From: Sinohyriopsis cumingii
Taxonomy: Eukaryota; Mollusca; Bivalvia; Unionida; Unionidae
Direction: 5' to 3'
DNA: 64,000 nucleotides
Assembly: GCA_028554795.2 (NCBI GenBank)
Contig: CM068829.1
Location: 136,655,579 to 136,719,578, forward strand
Shown: positions 1 to 11,838 of the stretch, piece after piece
Numbering within the stretch: position 1 is the first letter of the stretch
Layout: each line of letters starts with the position of its first letter
The notes under the pieces: generated by a model
Databases searched by the model: none
Told to the model about the DNA's origin: nothing
What the model saw: the letters and a program-made list of their open reading frames with translations, nothing else
Position numbers and translations under genes: made by a program

Positions 1-94
1 CAACGTGATTAATAGGTTTGTGATATTGGACACTATACAAGGCGTGTTGGTTTGGTTTGGTGTTTTACGGCACATTAGGTTATTTATTGCCTAG

Positions 95-206
95 GCAATT
101 CGAGTAAAGTGCCTTGCCCATGTATACACCACAGTAGCTGACTCGGGTTTGTCCGATTGTAGGATTCGAACCTGTACCCTTTATGTTTTGAGCCAGGCAC
201 GCTAAC
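95..206 (-). mobile_element. tRNA-like SINE fragment
   Basis: Read on the minus strand, a pol III B-box-like sequence (GGTTCGAATCC) lies at about 163-173, with an A-box-like GGGTTAGCGTGCCTGG at the right. The piece abuts the hAT-like element that begins at 208. It is a fragment; no tail or target duplication is visible. Confidence 0.45.
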
Positions 207-207
207 C

Positions 208-542
208 CAGGGGTCTCAAACACGCGGCCCGCCAAGCCGTATCCTTTGGCCAGAATATGATTGGCGTCACACAGTGCCGTAGAGAGCGATCACGGGTCCT
301 GTGATAAGAAACAAACGATCCTCTAGTAGTTCTTGTTCAAACAAAAATTTTCTTTTATAAAATTAGAACGTTTTGTTCAGACCGGGCACCCTTATTGGCC
401 AGGCCCCGATGATACATATCCGGTTGCTCCCCTCTCTTGTCGGCCCTGACGTCACAAAGTGTCATGAGAGATAACAAAGGTGGCGCGCCCTTGGGCCATC
501 GAAAATGTCCTCATGCGGCCCTCACGGTGGTTTGAGACCCCT
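208..542. mobile_element. hAT-type non-autonomous element (MITE)
   Basis: The left end reads CAGGGGTCTCAAAC and the right end is its complement (GTTTGAGACCCCT). The subterminal GCGGCCC motif is also repeated in opposite orientation on both sides. CAGGGGTCTCAAAC termini are typical of hAT elements. No transposase ORF is present, so it is non-autonomous. An 8-bp target duplication is not evident. Confidence 0.7.
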
Positions 543-1612
543 ACACGGCGTGTTGGACAGTGTATGTAGGTAAAGAATGGTAAAGCGCCGGGTAATGATT
601 TGTGCTCAACAACTTTCAACTATGTACCAATGTACCCTCAATGACCCCCCCCCCGCCCAGTTTGAACACAGATGATGTAATCGTAGACCCCAGACATTAT
701 TGAAGACAACCACTTCGAACAACCTAACAATATGTTCTCAATGTAAACGTCCCGTTATACCAAAGCGTCATATATTACTACTAACTTGTCATCGAGCCTC
801 CAATGTGATGACGTAAAATAGTATTGAATGAGTGCTTTTGATATAGACAGGCAGACATACAGACAGGCAGACAAACAGAAAGAGAGAGAGAGGAGAAAGA
901 GAATTACCTAACACTTCCAATCTTTACGGTGTCATCTTGGACTGTTCAACCTGCGTCCAGTCATTTCATATCTCATTCAAAGTCGATATCACTATAACAG
1001 TTAGTCTTTGAAAACTTCCTCGTTGCGACTAATCATAGTATGTCTTATCTTGTATTATGTAAAATGTATTCGAGATCAATAGGGCTGGTATAAATGTTAT
1101 AAAAGTCTACCTGAAACATGAGACCTCTTGTATTACCTCGTGTATTACCTGAAACGTATCAGTAGTACAACTGGTGGGGTGTACTTAATCTGTACATGAC
1201 ACTGATATAGGCTCCAAAACATACTGCGTGGTAAATACATTAATGATAAATCACGGAAAGTATTTTTTATTACTGGTTTATATTGATATTGTACTGGTTT
1301 ATATTGCTTTTCTTACCGCTTTATTTTTTTGCTACTGTTTCATATTGTTTTTGTTACCGTTTCGTATTGTTTTTGTTACTGCTTTATGTTTTTACTGCAT
1401 GTTTTGTGTTTGATCTTGTTCATGTGGTTTCTGAGACAAAATGTTTATCCTGGGGTCAGAATTTTCCTATCCTACACAAAACATGATGAAGGATTCATTT
1501 CTTCACACTACTGTATGAAAACCGAAGGTCGACGTAAAGATGGCATTTTGTGAAAACTGATGCAAAACACCCACTAACATTTTCTTACCTTAAGATACAG
1601 CGTCAAATTACG
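543..1612. other. no gene recognised
   Basis: This stretch holds a C9 tract near 648, a degenerate CAGA/GA purine tract at 846-895, and a T-rich stretch at 1260-1410 that leaves spurious open frames. I see no splice-flanked exon or TE domain. Confidence 0.5.
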
Positions 1613-1712
1613 TACATACATACATACATACATACACGTACGTACGTACGTACGTACGTACATACATACATACATACGTACATAGATACGTACATACGTA
1701 CATAGATATATG
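1613..1712. repeat. (ACAT)n/(ACGT)n microsatellite
   Basis: Tetranucleotide tract: ACAT units, then a run of ACGT units, then ACAT and ACGT/AGAT mixtures. The ACGT core is self-complementary. Confidence 0.9.
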
Positions 1713-2175
1713 TATTGCACAATGGATTTACGCAATATTACATATGTGAGCAGATCAAATGATAAAGTCCGCTTTTATCTATGCAGTTAATCCAGGTAGA
1801 CAGAAGAAAAAAAAAATGGAATAGTCACGAAGGCAACCTTAATATAGAATTTATTTACCTATCAATAATATCAATGAGAGTAAAAAGCAAAATTAAATAA
1901 AAAGTATAACAATGGTTTATTCGACTCGAATTTACACTAAAGAAGCCACACATGTGTCTAGGTCGATCATTGCAATACGGCCTGTTAGCGGGACACTTCA
2001 ACCATTCCTCGTGTAAGTACGCAAATGTGTAGCAAGTACTGTGCATCGTGATCATTGTGAAAGAGTGGAAATCGAGAAGTCTTTGCTACTCTGCGTATCA
2101 TGCTTTGAGTAGAAACAGCCCATGTGTCAGCATGAAGATCACGTGTGAGCTAAGACAGAGCTATCCTGCATCCAT
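1713..2175. other. no gene recognised
   Basis: AT-rich sequence between the tetranucleotide microsatellite and the 33-bp array. It contains an A9 tract at 1808-1816. Open frames here are short and have no supporting features. Confidence 0.4.
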
Positions 2176-3052
2176 TTTTCCACACTGGAAAACACGATCA
2201 TGCACTAATGTTCCACACTGGAAAACGTGATCATTCACTAATTTTCCACGCCGGAAAATACGATCAAGCACTAATATTCCACACTGGTAAACACGATTAT
2301 GGTGTAGTGCTCCGCACTGGAAAACATGAACATGCACTAGTGTTCCACACTGGAAAACACGATCATGCACTAATCTTCCACACTGGAAAAAATGACCATG
2401 CACTAATGTTCTTCACTAAAAAAGAACGATCATGCATTAGTATTCCTCACTGTAAAACACGATCATGCACTAGTGTTCCACACTTAAAAACACGATCATG
2501 CACTAGTGTTCCACACGGGAAAACACGATCATGCACTAGTGTTCCACACTGGAAAACATGATCAAGCACTAGTGTTCCACACTGGAAAACACGATCAAGC
2601 ACTAGTGTTCCACACCTGAAAGCACAATCATGCACTAGTGTTCCAAAATGGAAAACATGATCATGCATTAATATTCCACACAGAAAAACACGATCACCCA
2701 CTAATGTTCCATAACGGAAAACATGATCATGCAGTAGTGGTCTACACTGGAAAAAGCTACCATACACTAGTGTTTCACACAGGAAAACACAGTCATGCAC
2801 TAGTATTCCACACTGGAAAACATGATCACGCACTAAAATTCCATACTCTAAAACACGATCATGCAATAGTGTTCCACACTGGAAAACATGATCATGCACT
2901 AGTGTTCCACACCAGAAAACATGATCATGCACTAATGTTCCACACTGGAACATACGATTATGCACTAGCGTTCCACACCCGAAAATACGATCATGCACTA
3001 GTGCTCCACTCTGGAAAACACGATCATGCACTTGTGTTCCACACGATCAAGG
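2176..3052. repeat. 33-bp minisatellite, about 27 copies
   Basis: The unit carries CACGATCATGCACTAG, then TGTTCCACACTGG, then an A4 tract. Its period is 33 bp with point changes between copies. Because 33 is a multiple of three, the array stays open for long stretches on both strands (2208-2561 and 2638-3060 plus; 2447-3031 minus) and gives 11-residue peptide repeats. No start context, splice site or promoter supports translation. Confidence 0.92.
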
Positions 3053-3974
3053 ACAATTAGGGATATTGGAAGAAGTGCTTTATATTTTTTTTAAAGATAC
3101 ATTAACAAAATGAAGATTCGTTACGCAATCGTTGGTATATTTTATAAAACAATGACGCGTTTACTCTCTATAATTTAAATAGATATTTCTTTGAGCTGTA
3201 CTTTATGATTAAATGACGGGGAAAATACACAATTGAAAAGTGAGATGGACACTCAGATTATTCACAATTTGATTTCAGTCCGTGATCCAATTTGAGATAT
3301 TCAATGATAGTGGAAGCTGTTACGTCGGATCCCGTTTACATTTTGATCTCACTGAACTATATGGAGGGAGATTACCGAATCAATTCAGCAGTTGGCAAAT
3401 TACAAGATACAGTTACGCAGAAGGAAGTAGATCTAAGCACTCGCAAGCAGCCATTTACAGTTTGCATAAATGAAGAATAGAAAGTTCATGACTTGAAATA
3501 TGAATGTAGCACTTCCAAACAGCCATTTACAATCTGCATCAAGGAAGAACAGTCTTTTTTTTATCTTTTTGTACATTAGGGGCTGGGAGTGGAGTGGGCG
3601 AGTTACGATTAATTTTTAAACTCTACGCATGTACAGCACAAATTTATCGTGTCTCGCTAAAGATCTGGTAAAGTCTGTGACGTTTCATCCCGTGTAAAGG
3701 AGATTGGAAGGGATCAAGTTTCTAGACAACGGTAAATACGACAAGGCATTGATCTCCAAAGGATATATGGATTGTTTCCTAAGGAGGCTGATATGTTCAC
3801 TTTGAAACTGTTCTGACTGAATAGCAGATACGTTAAAACAGCAGCAATATTTGACCCGAGTCCAGATAAGATAAATAGAAGACTACTAGAGTTGGCTGGT
3901 TGGGTTAGTAGGTGAATTACTTGTTTCAACATAATTAGTGGCTATGTCATGCCAAGGAAATGGAAGCAAAGGAA
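3053..3974. other. no gene; short duplication near 3.45-3.55 kb
   Basis: A roughly 45-bp sequence containing AGCCATTTACA and TGCAT appears twice (about 3435-3480 and 3508-3553), imperfectly. No other coding or TE signature was recognised. Confidence 0.4.
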
Positions 3975-4085
3975 TTTCCTAAAATCACGCCAAGGCAGCC
4001 GGCCCGGGTTGGCTTCGGCGGGTATCGAACCCACGATACCTTAGAATAACAATCAGACATCCATCTAATTGAACTGCCCGGTATC
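3975..4085 (-). mobile_element. tRNA-like SINE
   Basis: On the minus strand a B box (GGGTTCGATACCC) follows an A-box-like AGTTCAATTAGATGG at tRNA-like distance. The CCGGGCCGGC segment after it resembles the start of a SINE body. No complete body or tail is seen, so it is truncated. Confidence 0.55.
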
Positions 4086-4347
4086 ATTACCACACAGCTG
4101 ATGATTTAATATGGTGGGTAAAAGTGAATAAAATGACAACGAAGCCCTACATTATATGAATTCGTGAACCGTACACTGATTATTAAATAGCATTCAACAA
4201 ACAGAACTAAACTGATTAATTCAGTCCAATTGATTAATTTCACTAGTCAACAACTTGGAACATCTGTCATCGATCTAAGTGTGTACCGTATTTGCTCGCT
4301 TGCGTCCACCTGTATATTGTATAAACCATAATTTGCAGTCGCATAAA

Positions 4348-4350
<3 letters not shown>

Positions 4351-4409
<59 letters not shown>
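4351..4409. repeat. (TA)n microsatellite
   Basis: Uninterrupted TA dinucleotide run of about 59 bp. Confidence 0.95.
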
Positions 4410-4411
<2 letters not shown>

Positions 4412-5082
4412 TGTACTTGACCTTTGTCCGTTATTGAGGGTTGAGTTTAGGCTTTCCTGATTGTTGTCATGGTTTTTAAATATGTAGTAACAATTTAGTT
4501 TAAAGCCTAACATTGTTTACGAGCTTGCTATGTTCTGGAAGCGAACACGATGAAAATATTTTGGAATTTTTCCAGTAGATTCTCAGAAAATGCTATTGCG
4601 ACATAGGTCAAATGGGGATTATACTTTTTTAAAACGTTTTTGTAAACATAACATTCATTCCTATTTTAAGTTTAGTCTGTATTGTGTTCAGATGTTATTT
4701 CAGAGTAATTATTTGTTCAAATTATTCATTGGAATTAAAAACGGGTGATTGACTTTGCGGACTAAAACACTATTTAGGTATTATTGAGGACTCATTCAAA
4801 GCCATATTGTATTGTATAATTGTGGTACATAATACACGCAAGACTATTGGTACCTCAACACATTCAAGACTATTGGTACTTTATCACATTCAAATCTTAT
4901 TGATACATCATCACAATCATAACTATTCAGATTCATTCAGAACAGTCTACACCTTAGGAATCGTGATAGGATATTTAGGATTATTTTGGTATTTAATTCA
5001 GAATACTGTAAGGTTTTCGTAAAGTTTCACTTTGTAACCTTGTTATATAAATTGTTTGTTGAATTGTACTTAAATTGCTGGG
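4410..5082. other. no gene recognised
   Basis: A weak tandem motif (CACATTCAAGACTATTGGTAC and variants, about 30 bp) occurs three to four times at 4835-4930. Nothing else was recognised. Confidence 0.4.
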
Positions 5083-5120
5083 AGTCACTTCTTACTTAAG
5101 ACTTAAATTCGTTACAGAGA

Positions 5121-5201
<81 letters not shown>

Positions 5202-5204
<3 letters not shown>

Positions 5205-5313
5205 TGGTACCTCGGGTTACGAACGCCTCAGGTCACGAACAATTCGGGTTACGAACAACAACTTCGAAAATTTTTTGTCTCGGGTAACGAGCAGTGCCTC
5301 GGGTTACGAACGA

Positions 5314-5349
<36 letters not shown>

Positions 5350-6132
5350 AAGGTTTAACGTTGGAGACAAACGATCGCGTACAGTACAAACGAAGGCCAC
5401 GCAGTACTAACTCCCAACACCACTCCTCTGCTTCAACCCATGGACCAGCAAGTGATCTCCAACTACAAGAAACTGTACACAAAAGAGCTCTTCTCAAGGT
5501 GTTTTCAGGTCACTAATGACACCGAATTGACTCTGAGAGATTACTGGAAAGACCACTTCAACATCCTCCACTGCATCAACCTCATTGACAAGGCCTGGAA
5601 TGATGTCTCCACCGTTGAGGTTGATGCAGTGGAGGATGTTGAAGTGGTCTGCCTGGAAGAAAGTTTGGCCATCGTGCAGTAAACCTGATGAATGATAACG
5701 CGATGGCCCACTTCAGAAAGATTCTCCAGCAAAGGAAGCGACAAATTTCCCTTGATAGTTTCTTGGTGCAGAAAGATTCCCAGTTGGCTGCCAAGAAACA
5801 GCAACAAGAAACTCCTGAAACTAATGATTCAGAATAGCAAACAAAGTGACAAATTTCCCATGATCGTTTTCTTGGTAAGAAAGATATACTAAATCTTTTC
5901 TTTATTTTACATTTAATTTATTTGGTTGTTTTCTTTCTCTTTATTTAATACGTGAAGTACACATATTCTTTGCGTTTTGTCAGGTAAACGACCGGATGTT
6001 AATAAAAAAGAACGATTCTTTCATATTGAAACGGATTGTCTCTATTTCATTGATTTCAATGTTTCGGGTTACGAACGTTTCGGGTTACGAACCGAGTTCT
6101 GGAACGAATTAAGTTCGTAACCCGAGGTACCA

Positions 6133-6135
<3 letters not shown>
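5202..6135 (+). mobile_element. Tigger/pogo-type Tc1-mariner element, internally deleted
   Basis: The element begins CAGTGGTACCTCGGGTTACG and ends with the exact complement. TA lies on each side, as expected of Tc1/mariner-superfamily insertion. The subterminal motif CGGGTTACGAAC is repeated several times near both ends, as in Tigger elements. At about 0.93 kb it is far shorter than an autonomous copy and retains only the 3' part of a transposase frame. A GA microsatellite (5315-5349) sits where the transposase 5' region would be. Confidence 0.9.
5416..5830 (+). pseudogene. Tigger transposase C-terminal remnant
   Basis: The frame opens on NTTPLLQPMDQQV (about 5416-5454), the conserved region around the last catalytic Asp of pogo/Tigger DDE transposases. 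It continues through TELTLRDYWKDHFNILHCIN, also typical of the family, and stops at 5682. A second frame at about 5700-5830 reads HFRKILQQRKRQ...SLDSFLV, resembling the Tigger C-terminal tail, so a frameshift or deletion separates them. The N-terminal DNA-binding domains and first two catalytic Asp residues are missing. It cannot encode an active enzyme. Confidence 0.85.
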
Positions 6136-6227
<92 letters not shown>

Positions 6228-6286
6228 GATAGATACATAGATGGATAGATATTGTAACGAATTTAGGTCTTAAGTAAGAAGTGACT

Positions 6287-7629
6287 GAAATTTCACAAGC
6301 CCGGATTACACTTTTCATATGCCCCAAATGTCTCGTTTTTAAATACTATTTGTCACGCACCATTAAATCGAGCATCTCTTTGATTTAATTATTGGCTTGT
6401 TCGAGGTCATTAGCGCGTCTATGCAAATTAGCACAATGGGCTCTCCCACTGCAGTCTTCAAGCACTTCTCACTAGCTATTATTAGCCAGTTAAGTAATAC
6501 GCGAAACGTTGATTTATACCTGACCTCTTTGCTCTTTAATTACCTCTGTTCAAACTGCCCAAAGGAGAGATTTATATAAGCTTCAATTATTACTTTTATA
6601 GTTTATATGATATATATAACGGGCATATACTGTTACTGGTGTTTTTTTTTTTCTTCTATTTTCGAAGATTACTGACAATTGTTTTCTCGAAACAGGACCG
6701 TTTCAGGGGGTTTGGGAGTACACAATCGTGTTTTTAGCATGATATGCCGTGTTACAATTTGGTTAAAATCAAATCTCAACATCACACAGGAGAGTGGCGC
6801 TCTGATTTTAATCAGATTGCACTCGGTTATGGCAGGTATGTCAACATCTTGAAAATACATTTCCGAATTTCATCACCGCGATCCAAGTTTTCTCTGACAA
6901 AATTGATTCAATTATGACAAGCCCGACGGGCACCTCTTTTAGAATACAGGACGGGCCCGATATAAACTTAGAGGGGCCCGGCCGTCTGGCTATCTGATTT
7001 TTTTTGCACTGGGTTTGTTTCTTTGCTTTTTGGTAAAAGTATTTATTCACTTTCAACTTTTCAAAACATTTTAAATGGTTTCCATGTTTTCTTGGAAATG
7101 AATTTTTATCAATCTCGGATTCAGTGAAGACGATTTAATAAATGAAACACGTATAATGTTTTGTTGTTTTATAAACAATGATAGGCTTATAATGATCAAT
7201 TAAATTTTAATTCGTTTCAAACAGACTACGTCGTAATTTTGCATCTGCGTCTCCGATAGTGTGATAGTTTCGATTCCTACCGCTGAGCACGATAGATGTA
7301 AATCTTGGAAAGAGACGATAAGAAAAAGACGAAAATTATCCTATCATTTAAGAGCTCTATATCAATGCAACATCATGAAAGTTTATTAAGGAATACGATA
7401 AAACTCAGTTCTTACATAAAAGCGCCTGTGCGACCTTGTTGGTCTAGGCGTGTGAATGTGTATCCACATCGAATTTCACCCGACATTGATGACCCACCGT
7501 TCTTTTTACAATTATACTTTTACCGAGCCAAGCCCAAAGCAAATCTATGCATTTCAAATCGTGTATATTGGTTCAAAACACGGAGTTCTGTTTTCCAGTC
7601 ACAGAAGAGAGACAATTTCTGAGTGACAA
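6287..7629. other. no gene recognised
   Basis: Ordinary AT-rich sequence. A small GC-rich patch at 6920-6990 with repeated GGGCCCG may be a TE scrap. Open frames up to 105 codons (7305-7622) lack any supporting context. Confidence 0.4.
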
Positions 7630-7835
7630 TGTAAGACAATGTAAGATGGACTCTCTTACCCCATGCGTCGTATTCACTCAGTCTTGTCATGATCCATCGA
7701 ATTCAGTTTTGACCTAATGTATCGTAGTCACTCAGAGTCTTGATCCGATGCATCGTATTCACGCAGAGTTTTGACCTGATACATCATATTCACCCACGAC
7801 CTTGTCATCATGCAACGTATTCACTCAGAGCGATA
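7630..7835. repeat. degenerate minisatellite, about 36-bp unit
   Basis: Five to six imperfect copies share a 'GAT(C)CATCGTATTCACTCAGAGT' theme followed by TTGTCATG or TTTTGACCT. Confidence 0.65.
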
Positions 7836-8850
7836 GAACTAATGACGCATGCAAAGGGCTCATTTGCTCCAATGTATTTTTATGTGTGTATCCATCAAAA
7901 TACAGCACTGGATCAGGGTTATTGCATGTATTTTATTATCAAACATTTGGTAGTTGGTTTATTCCACCCCCATCCAACCCACTCCCACACCGAAAACATA
8001 TATGGTCTATCTCAAACTACAATATTCAACGTACCACATCGGCGCGTTCTCTACGGAAACTTCAAGTTGCAAATGAAAATTTTAAGTCTTTTCTTCCCCA
8101 TTTTAATTTAAGAACAATTATCGTGTTTGTTTTTGTCTTTTATTAACGTCCACCTATTCTCTATGGCATGATAAAACCCTTTTCCTTCTGGCCTTGGCTT
8201 AAACGACGCGTCAAGATTCGGCGAATGTTGATAGCCGAATAGAAACAAACAAGCATGTACGATCCCAATATCCTGCGATGACCTGTCAGAGTGAGCTGGA
8301 TGTACACGTGCGATTCCATTGATGTCAGGCGTATTCGAGTCCCTGAACTGCTTAACCCTCTTCTCCCCAACCCAACGCTGTACCACCACCACCACCCCTA
8401 AACAACCGGACATTTTCACACAGTAAGTTTTCTTTACAGCTAGACGGTAAATATTCTGTCCTGGAAACGCTTTACATGCAGGAGTTTTCCCCCTGGCCCC
8501 CCCCCCCCTTACGCTCGTTTCTTTCAGCTCGTCTCTATAAGTATTTGGTACGTGACTTATCTACTAATAATTAATCATTTAATAATGACGTGTGCAGACT
8601 TTCAACGGAGAACATGTGGAAAATTTGGAATCCTCTTGCACATACTCGTTCCTCGTTTACCTGCAGACTGTTTAACACCGAAATCCGTGTTTGGTCCCTA
8701 TTACTTTCTACAAACCTATGGAATTAAAAAATAAATTTCTTTGATAAAACTTGAAAGTAAACAATATGTGATGAACATTTTATGTGACTGGTCAGAAGTG
8801 AGTGACTTATACGGTGTATTCCTTATACAGATCAAACTGACCTTTTGTGC

Positions 8851-8891
<41 letters not shown>

Positions 8892-9445
8892 TATGCAACA
8901 TATAGCAGTTTTAATAGATAAAATACCAAGCAATATATTTCCGTATAGTGTATTGCATGATGAGGTACATATTGAATACAAGTTGGCACCGAACATGACT
9001 ATAAGAACACTCGTTTTTCCTTGCTGCTCATTAGTACACATTTGTTGTAGTTTAAATTTTGTCGAATTTTCATTTTCTTCCAACGCCCCATGCATCTGAA
9101 AATATTTCCAATGAAAAATATATAAGAAAAGAAACAAAATCTTGTGCCAGAGCCAAAATAAATTACTCATTGCTCAATGTATTTAATAGCTTAAGTTTAA
9201 GCTAAATTAAATCGCTAGGTGATATATTTTCATCTTTCATTTAATTTTTGTTCCTGTCTTGAAGTCTCGTGGTGATCATTTACAGTATTGCAATAATACC
9301 GCAAACGGATACTTTTTTCAGAGACTTCGGCTCTGTCGCATTTTTATGTGTGCATTAGGTATATGTGTGCATTAGGTTCAAACCCTCTTAATAAGAATGG
9401 TAAAAAATATGTTTTACCATGTAATAATCATGAAAACTAGCACAT
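7836..9445. other. no gene; GA microsatellite at 8853-8886
   Basis: It contains a C10 tract near 8497, a (GA)n run at 8853-8886, and a doubled GTGTGCATTAGGT around 9350-9378. No exon or TE domain was recognised. Confidence 0.4.
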
Positions 9446-9800
9446 TAGAATTGTTGAACATCAATCGATATGTAGATGGCCAAATCACAGCCTATGCTTA
9501 TAGTACCAATCGATATGTAAATGGCCAAATCACATCTTGAACTTAGCATCAATCGATATGTAAATGACCAAATCACAGCTTGAACTTAGCATCAATCGAT
9601 ATGTAAATGGCCCAATCAATGCCTGTACTTGTTATCAATCGATATACAAAATGGCCAAATCACATCCTGTATTTGTTATGAATCGATATACAAAATGGCC
9701 AAAATCACAGCCTGCATTTGTTATGAATCGATATTCAAAATGGCTAAAATCACAGCCTGTACTTTTTGTCAATCGATATACAAAATAGCCAATACCATTG
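9446..9800. repeat. 43-48-bp minisatellite, about 8 copies
   Basis: The unit contains ATCAATCGATAT, then AAATGGCCAAATCACA, then GCCTGTACTTG. Early copies are about 43 bp and later ones 45-48 bp, through small insertions (ATGTAAATGG to ATACAAAATGG). The sequence thus changes direction of drift along the array. Confidence 0.85.
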
Positions 9801-10255
9801 ACCTTTTTATCTGCATGTCATTTTCTTGACAACACTCACGTTTACTTTGATTTTAATAGCAAAGATGGCAGCTTTTGGATGAAACTTGGTAAAATTACTC
9901 TTGCATCAGCTCAAAGGAAATATTTAGGCTTGTTTTTCCTTCAAAACATGATATTAGAAATAGATGGTTTGAAATTTAAAATTAAAACAATTCCATCTTG
10001 ATGCAGGATATGTACATCGTCATTGAATGGCAATTCGGTGTTATTAATACCCTATGACGACTGGTTTAGGAAGTTTTAGTGAGATTATTTCTTAAACAAT
10101 TATGTTGCTGTTGTAACTGTCCAAAAATCAAAACAGATTGCCAGTGAACGATACAGTTACTGTAAAAAAAGAGTAAGGCATTCATCATATTCATGTACGA
10201 ATGTGTGTGATTTAGATTTTTAACGTAGCTTTAACAATTTTTCAGTCATATCGCT
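9801..10255. other. no gene recognised
   Basis: AT-rich spacer between a minisatellite and a SINE. An open frame at 9798-10001 has no supporting evidence. Confidence 0.4.
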
Positions 10256-10516
10256 ACGATGTCTGCAGTGAGGCAGTTTATAGTGATGTCTAGCACTGAG
10301 GCATCATGCAGCAGACATGTAGCATTATGTCCCACCCAGTCACATTATCCTGACACCAGGCCGACCAGTCCTAACACTAACCTTCTTAATGCTGAGCGCC
10401 AAGCGAGGCAGCTGTTAGTACCATTTTTTAAAGTCTTTGGTATGACTCGGCCGGGGTTCGAACCTGCGACCTCCCGCATCCGAGGCGGAAGCTCTAACCA
10501 CTAGGCCATCAGAGCG
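10256..10516 (-). mobile_element. tRNA-headed SINE (family 1), full-length head
   Basis: On the minus strand the head at about 10516-10440 has an A box (TGGCCTAGTGGTTAGAG) and a B box (GGTTCGAACCC). The body carries GGACTGGTCGGCCTGGTGTC, GACTGGGTGGGAC and an inverted GCATAATG/CAT-type segment. The same body recurs at 40441-40662 and 62700-62812. The head folds like a tRNA cloverleaf, but this is a SINE and not a tRNA gene. Confidence 0.85.
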
Positions 10517-10544
10517 GTGTGAAAGAATGTGAAAGGCATTTCTA

Positions 10545-10862
10545 TTTTGCATGAAGAAAGTGTAAGGCATATATCGTATTCATGTATGAAAATGTATCAT
10601 ATTCATGTTTAAAGCATATATCCTATTCATGTAAGAATGTGTAAGACATATATCCTATTCATGTAAGAATGTGTAAGGCATACATCCCATTCATGTAAGA
10701 ATGTGTAAAGGCATATATCCTTTGAAAGAATGTGTAAGGCATATATCCTTTGTATGTAAGAATGTGTAAAGGCATCTATCATTTTTATGTAAGTATGTGT
10801 AAGGTATATATTCATGTAAGAATATGTAAGGCATATATCATTGTTATGTAAGGATGTGTAAA

Positions 10863-10944
<82 letters not shown>

Positions 10945-11495
10945 TATGTAAGAATGTGCAAGGCATATATCCTTTGTATGTAAACATTTGTAAGGTATAT
11001 GTCCTATCCGTGTACGAATGTGCAAGGCATATATCCAATTCATGTAAACATTTGTGAGGCATATAATCTATTCATGTAAGAATGTGTAAGGCATTTATCC
11101 AATTGACGTAAGAATGTGTAAAGCATATATCCTATTTATGTAAGAAAGCATGTAGGGCATATACCCTTTTCATGTAAGAATCTGTAAAGCATATATCCTA
11201 TTCATTTTATAATGTTTAGTGCTTGTATCCTATTCGTGTAAAAATGTGTCATATATCCTATACATTTTACATAAAGTGCAGCGAATATATCATAGCTGTG
11301 TAAAAGTATGTAAATTATATATTGTATTCATGTGAAATTAAGTGCATATATCCTATTCATATAAGAAAATGTGTAAATCTTAGCTCCTATTCATGTGGAA
11401 TAGAGTGTAGGGAATACGTCTTATTCATGTAAATAATAGTTAGACATATATCCTATTCATGTAAGAAAACATGTAAAGCATATATATTATTCCAG
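10545..11495. repeat. degenerate 32-37-bp minisatellite interrupted by (TA)n
   Basis: More than twenty imperfect copies of 'CATATATCCTATTCATGTAAG' plus 'AATGTGTAAGG' span almost 1 kb. A pure TA tract occupies 10864-10939 and may have grown from the ATATAT inside one unit. Divergence between copies is high, so the array is old. Confidence 0.85.
10864..10939. repeat. (TA)n microsatellite
   Basis: Pure TA run inside the degenerate minisatellite. Confidence 0.95.
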
Positions 11496-11838
11496 TAAAA
11501 GAAAAATTAACCCCGAAAAGCATTTTGAAACTGATAACTCAAACACACGTTTTGAAAATTAGTGAAAATGATATTTTGCATACAAGGATCATTTAAAATC
11601 CGCAAATTACGACAAAATCAATTTAAAATCTTAAGCATCGTGTATGAGAACTTGTCACACAAGTCAGTAATGTTAACGTTTTCTGCAGAATTGTTACTGT
11701 TTGTGGCAATGTAAAACTTGCAAAAATTTGAATAACACGATTTAAAAAAATTATCAGCTAGTGAACACAAGAGATATGACGATTGAACAAATCGAAAAAC
11801 TCTGAAAACTTTAAGAAAAAAACTATTTTCTTCTCAGT

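Larger units (their letters stand above)
5083..6286. repeat. 34-bp inverted repeat enclosing (TA)n and a Tigger element
   Basis: The arm at 5083-5116 (starts AGTCACTTCTTACTTAAG) is the reverse complement of 6253-6286 with one mismatch. Between the arms lie two TA tracts (about 5121-5201 and 6136-6222) separated only by the Tigger element. Without Tigger, the locus would be a near-palindrome: arm, TA tract, arm. This may be an older MITE whose centre expanded as TA repeats. Confidence 0.75.

Noticed and set aside
2176-3052. CRISPR array
   Set aside because: The 33-bp repeats are contiguous with no unique spacers, and the sequence is eukaryotic.
7305-7622. 105-codon open frame
   Set aside because: No promoter, splice or family evidence; composition like the surrounding sequence.
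10440-10516. tRNA gene on the minus strand
   Set aside because: A and B boxes are good, but the sequence continues into a SINE body shared with two other copies in the window.
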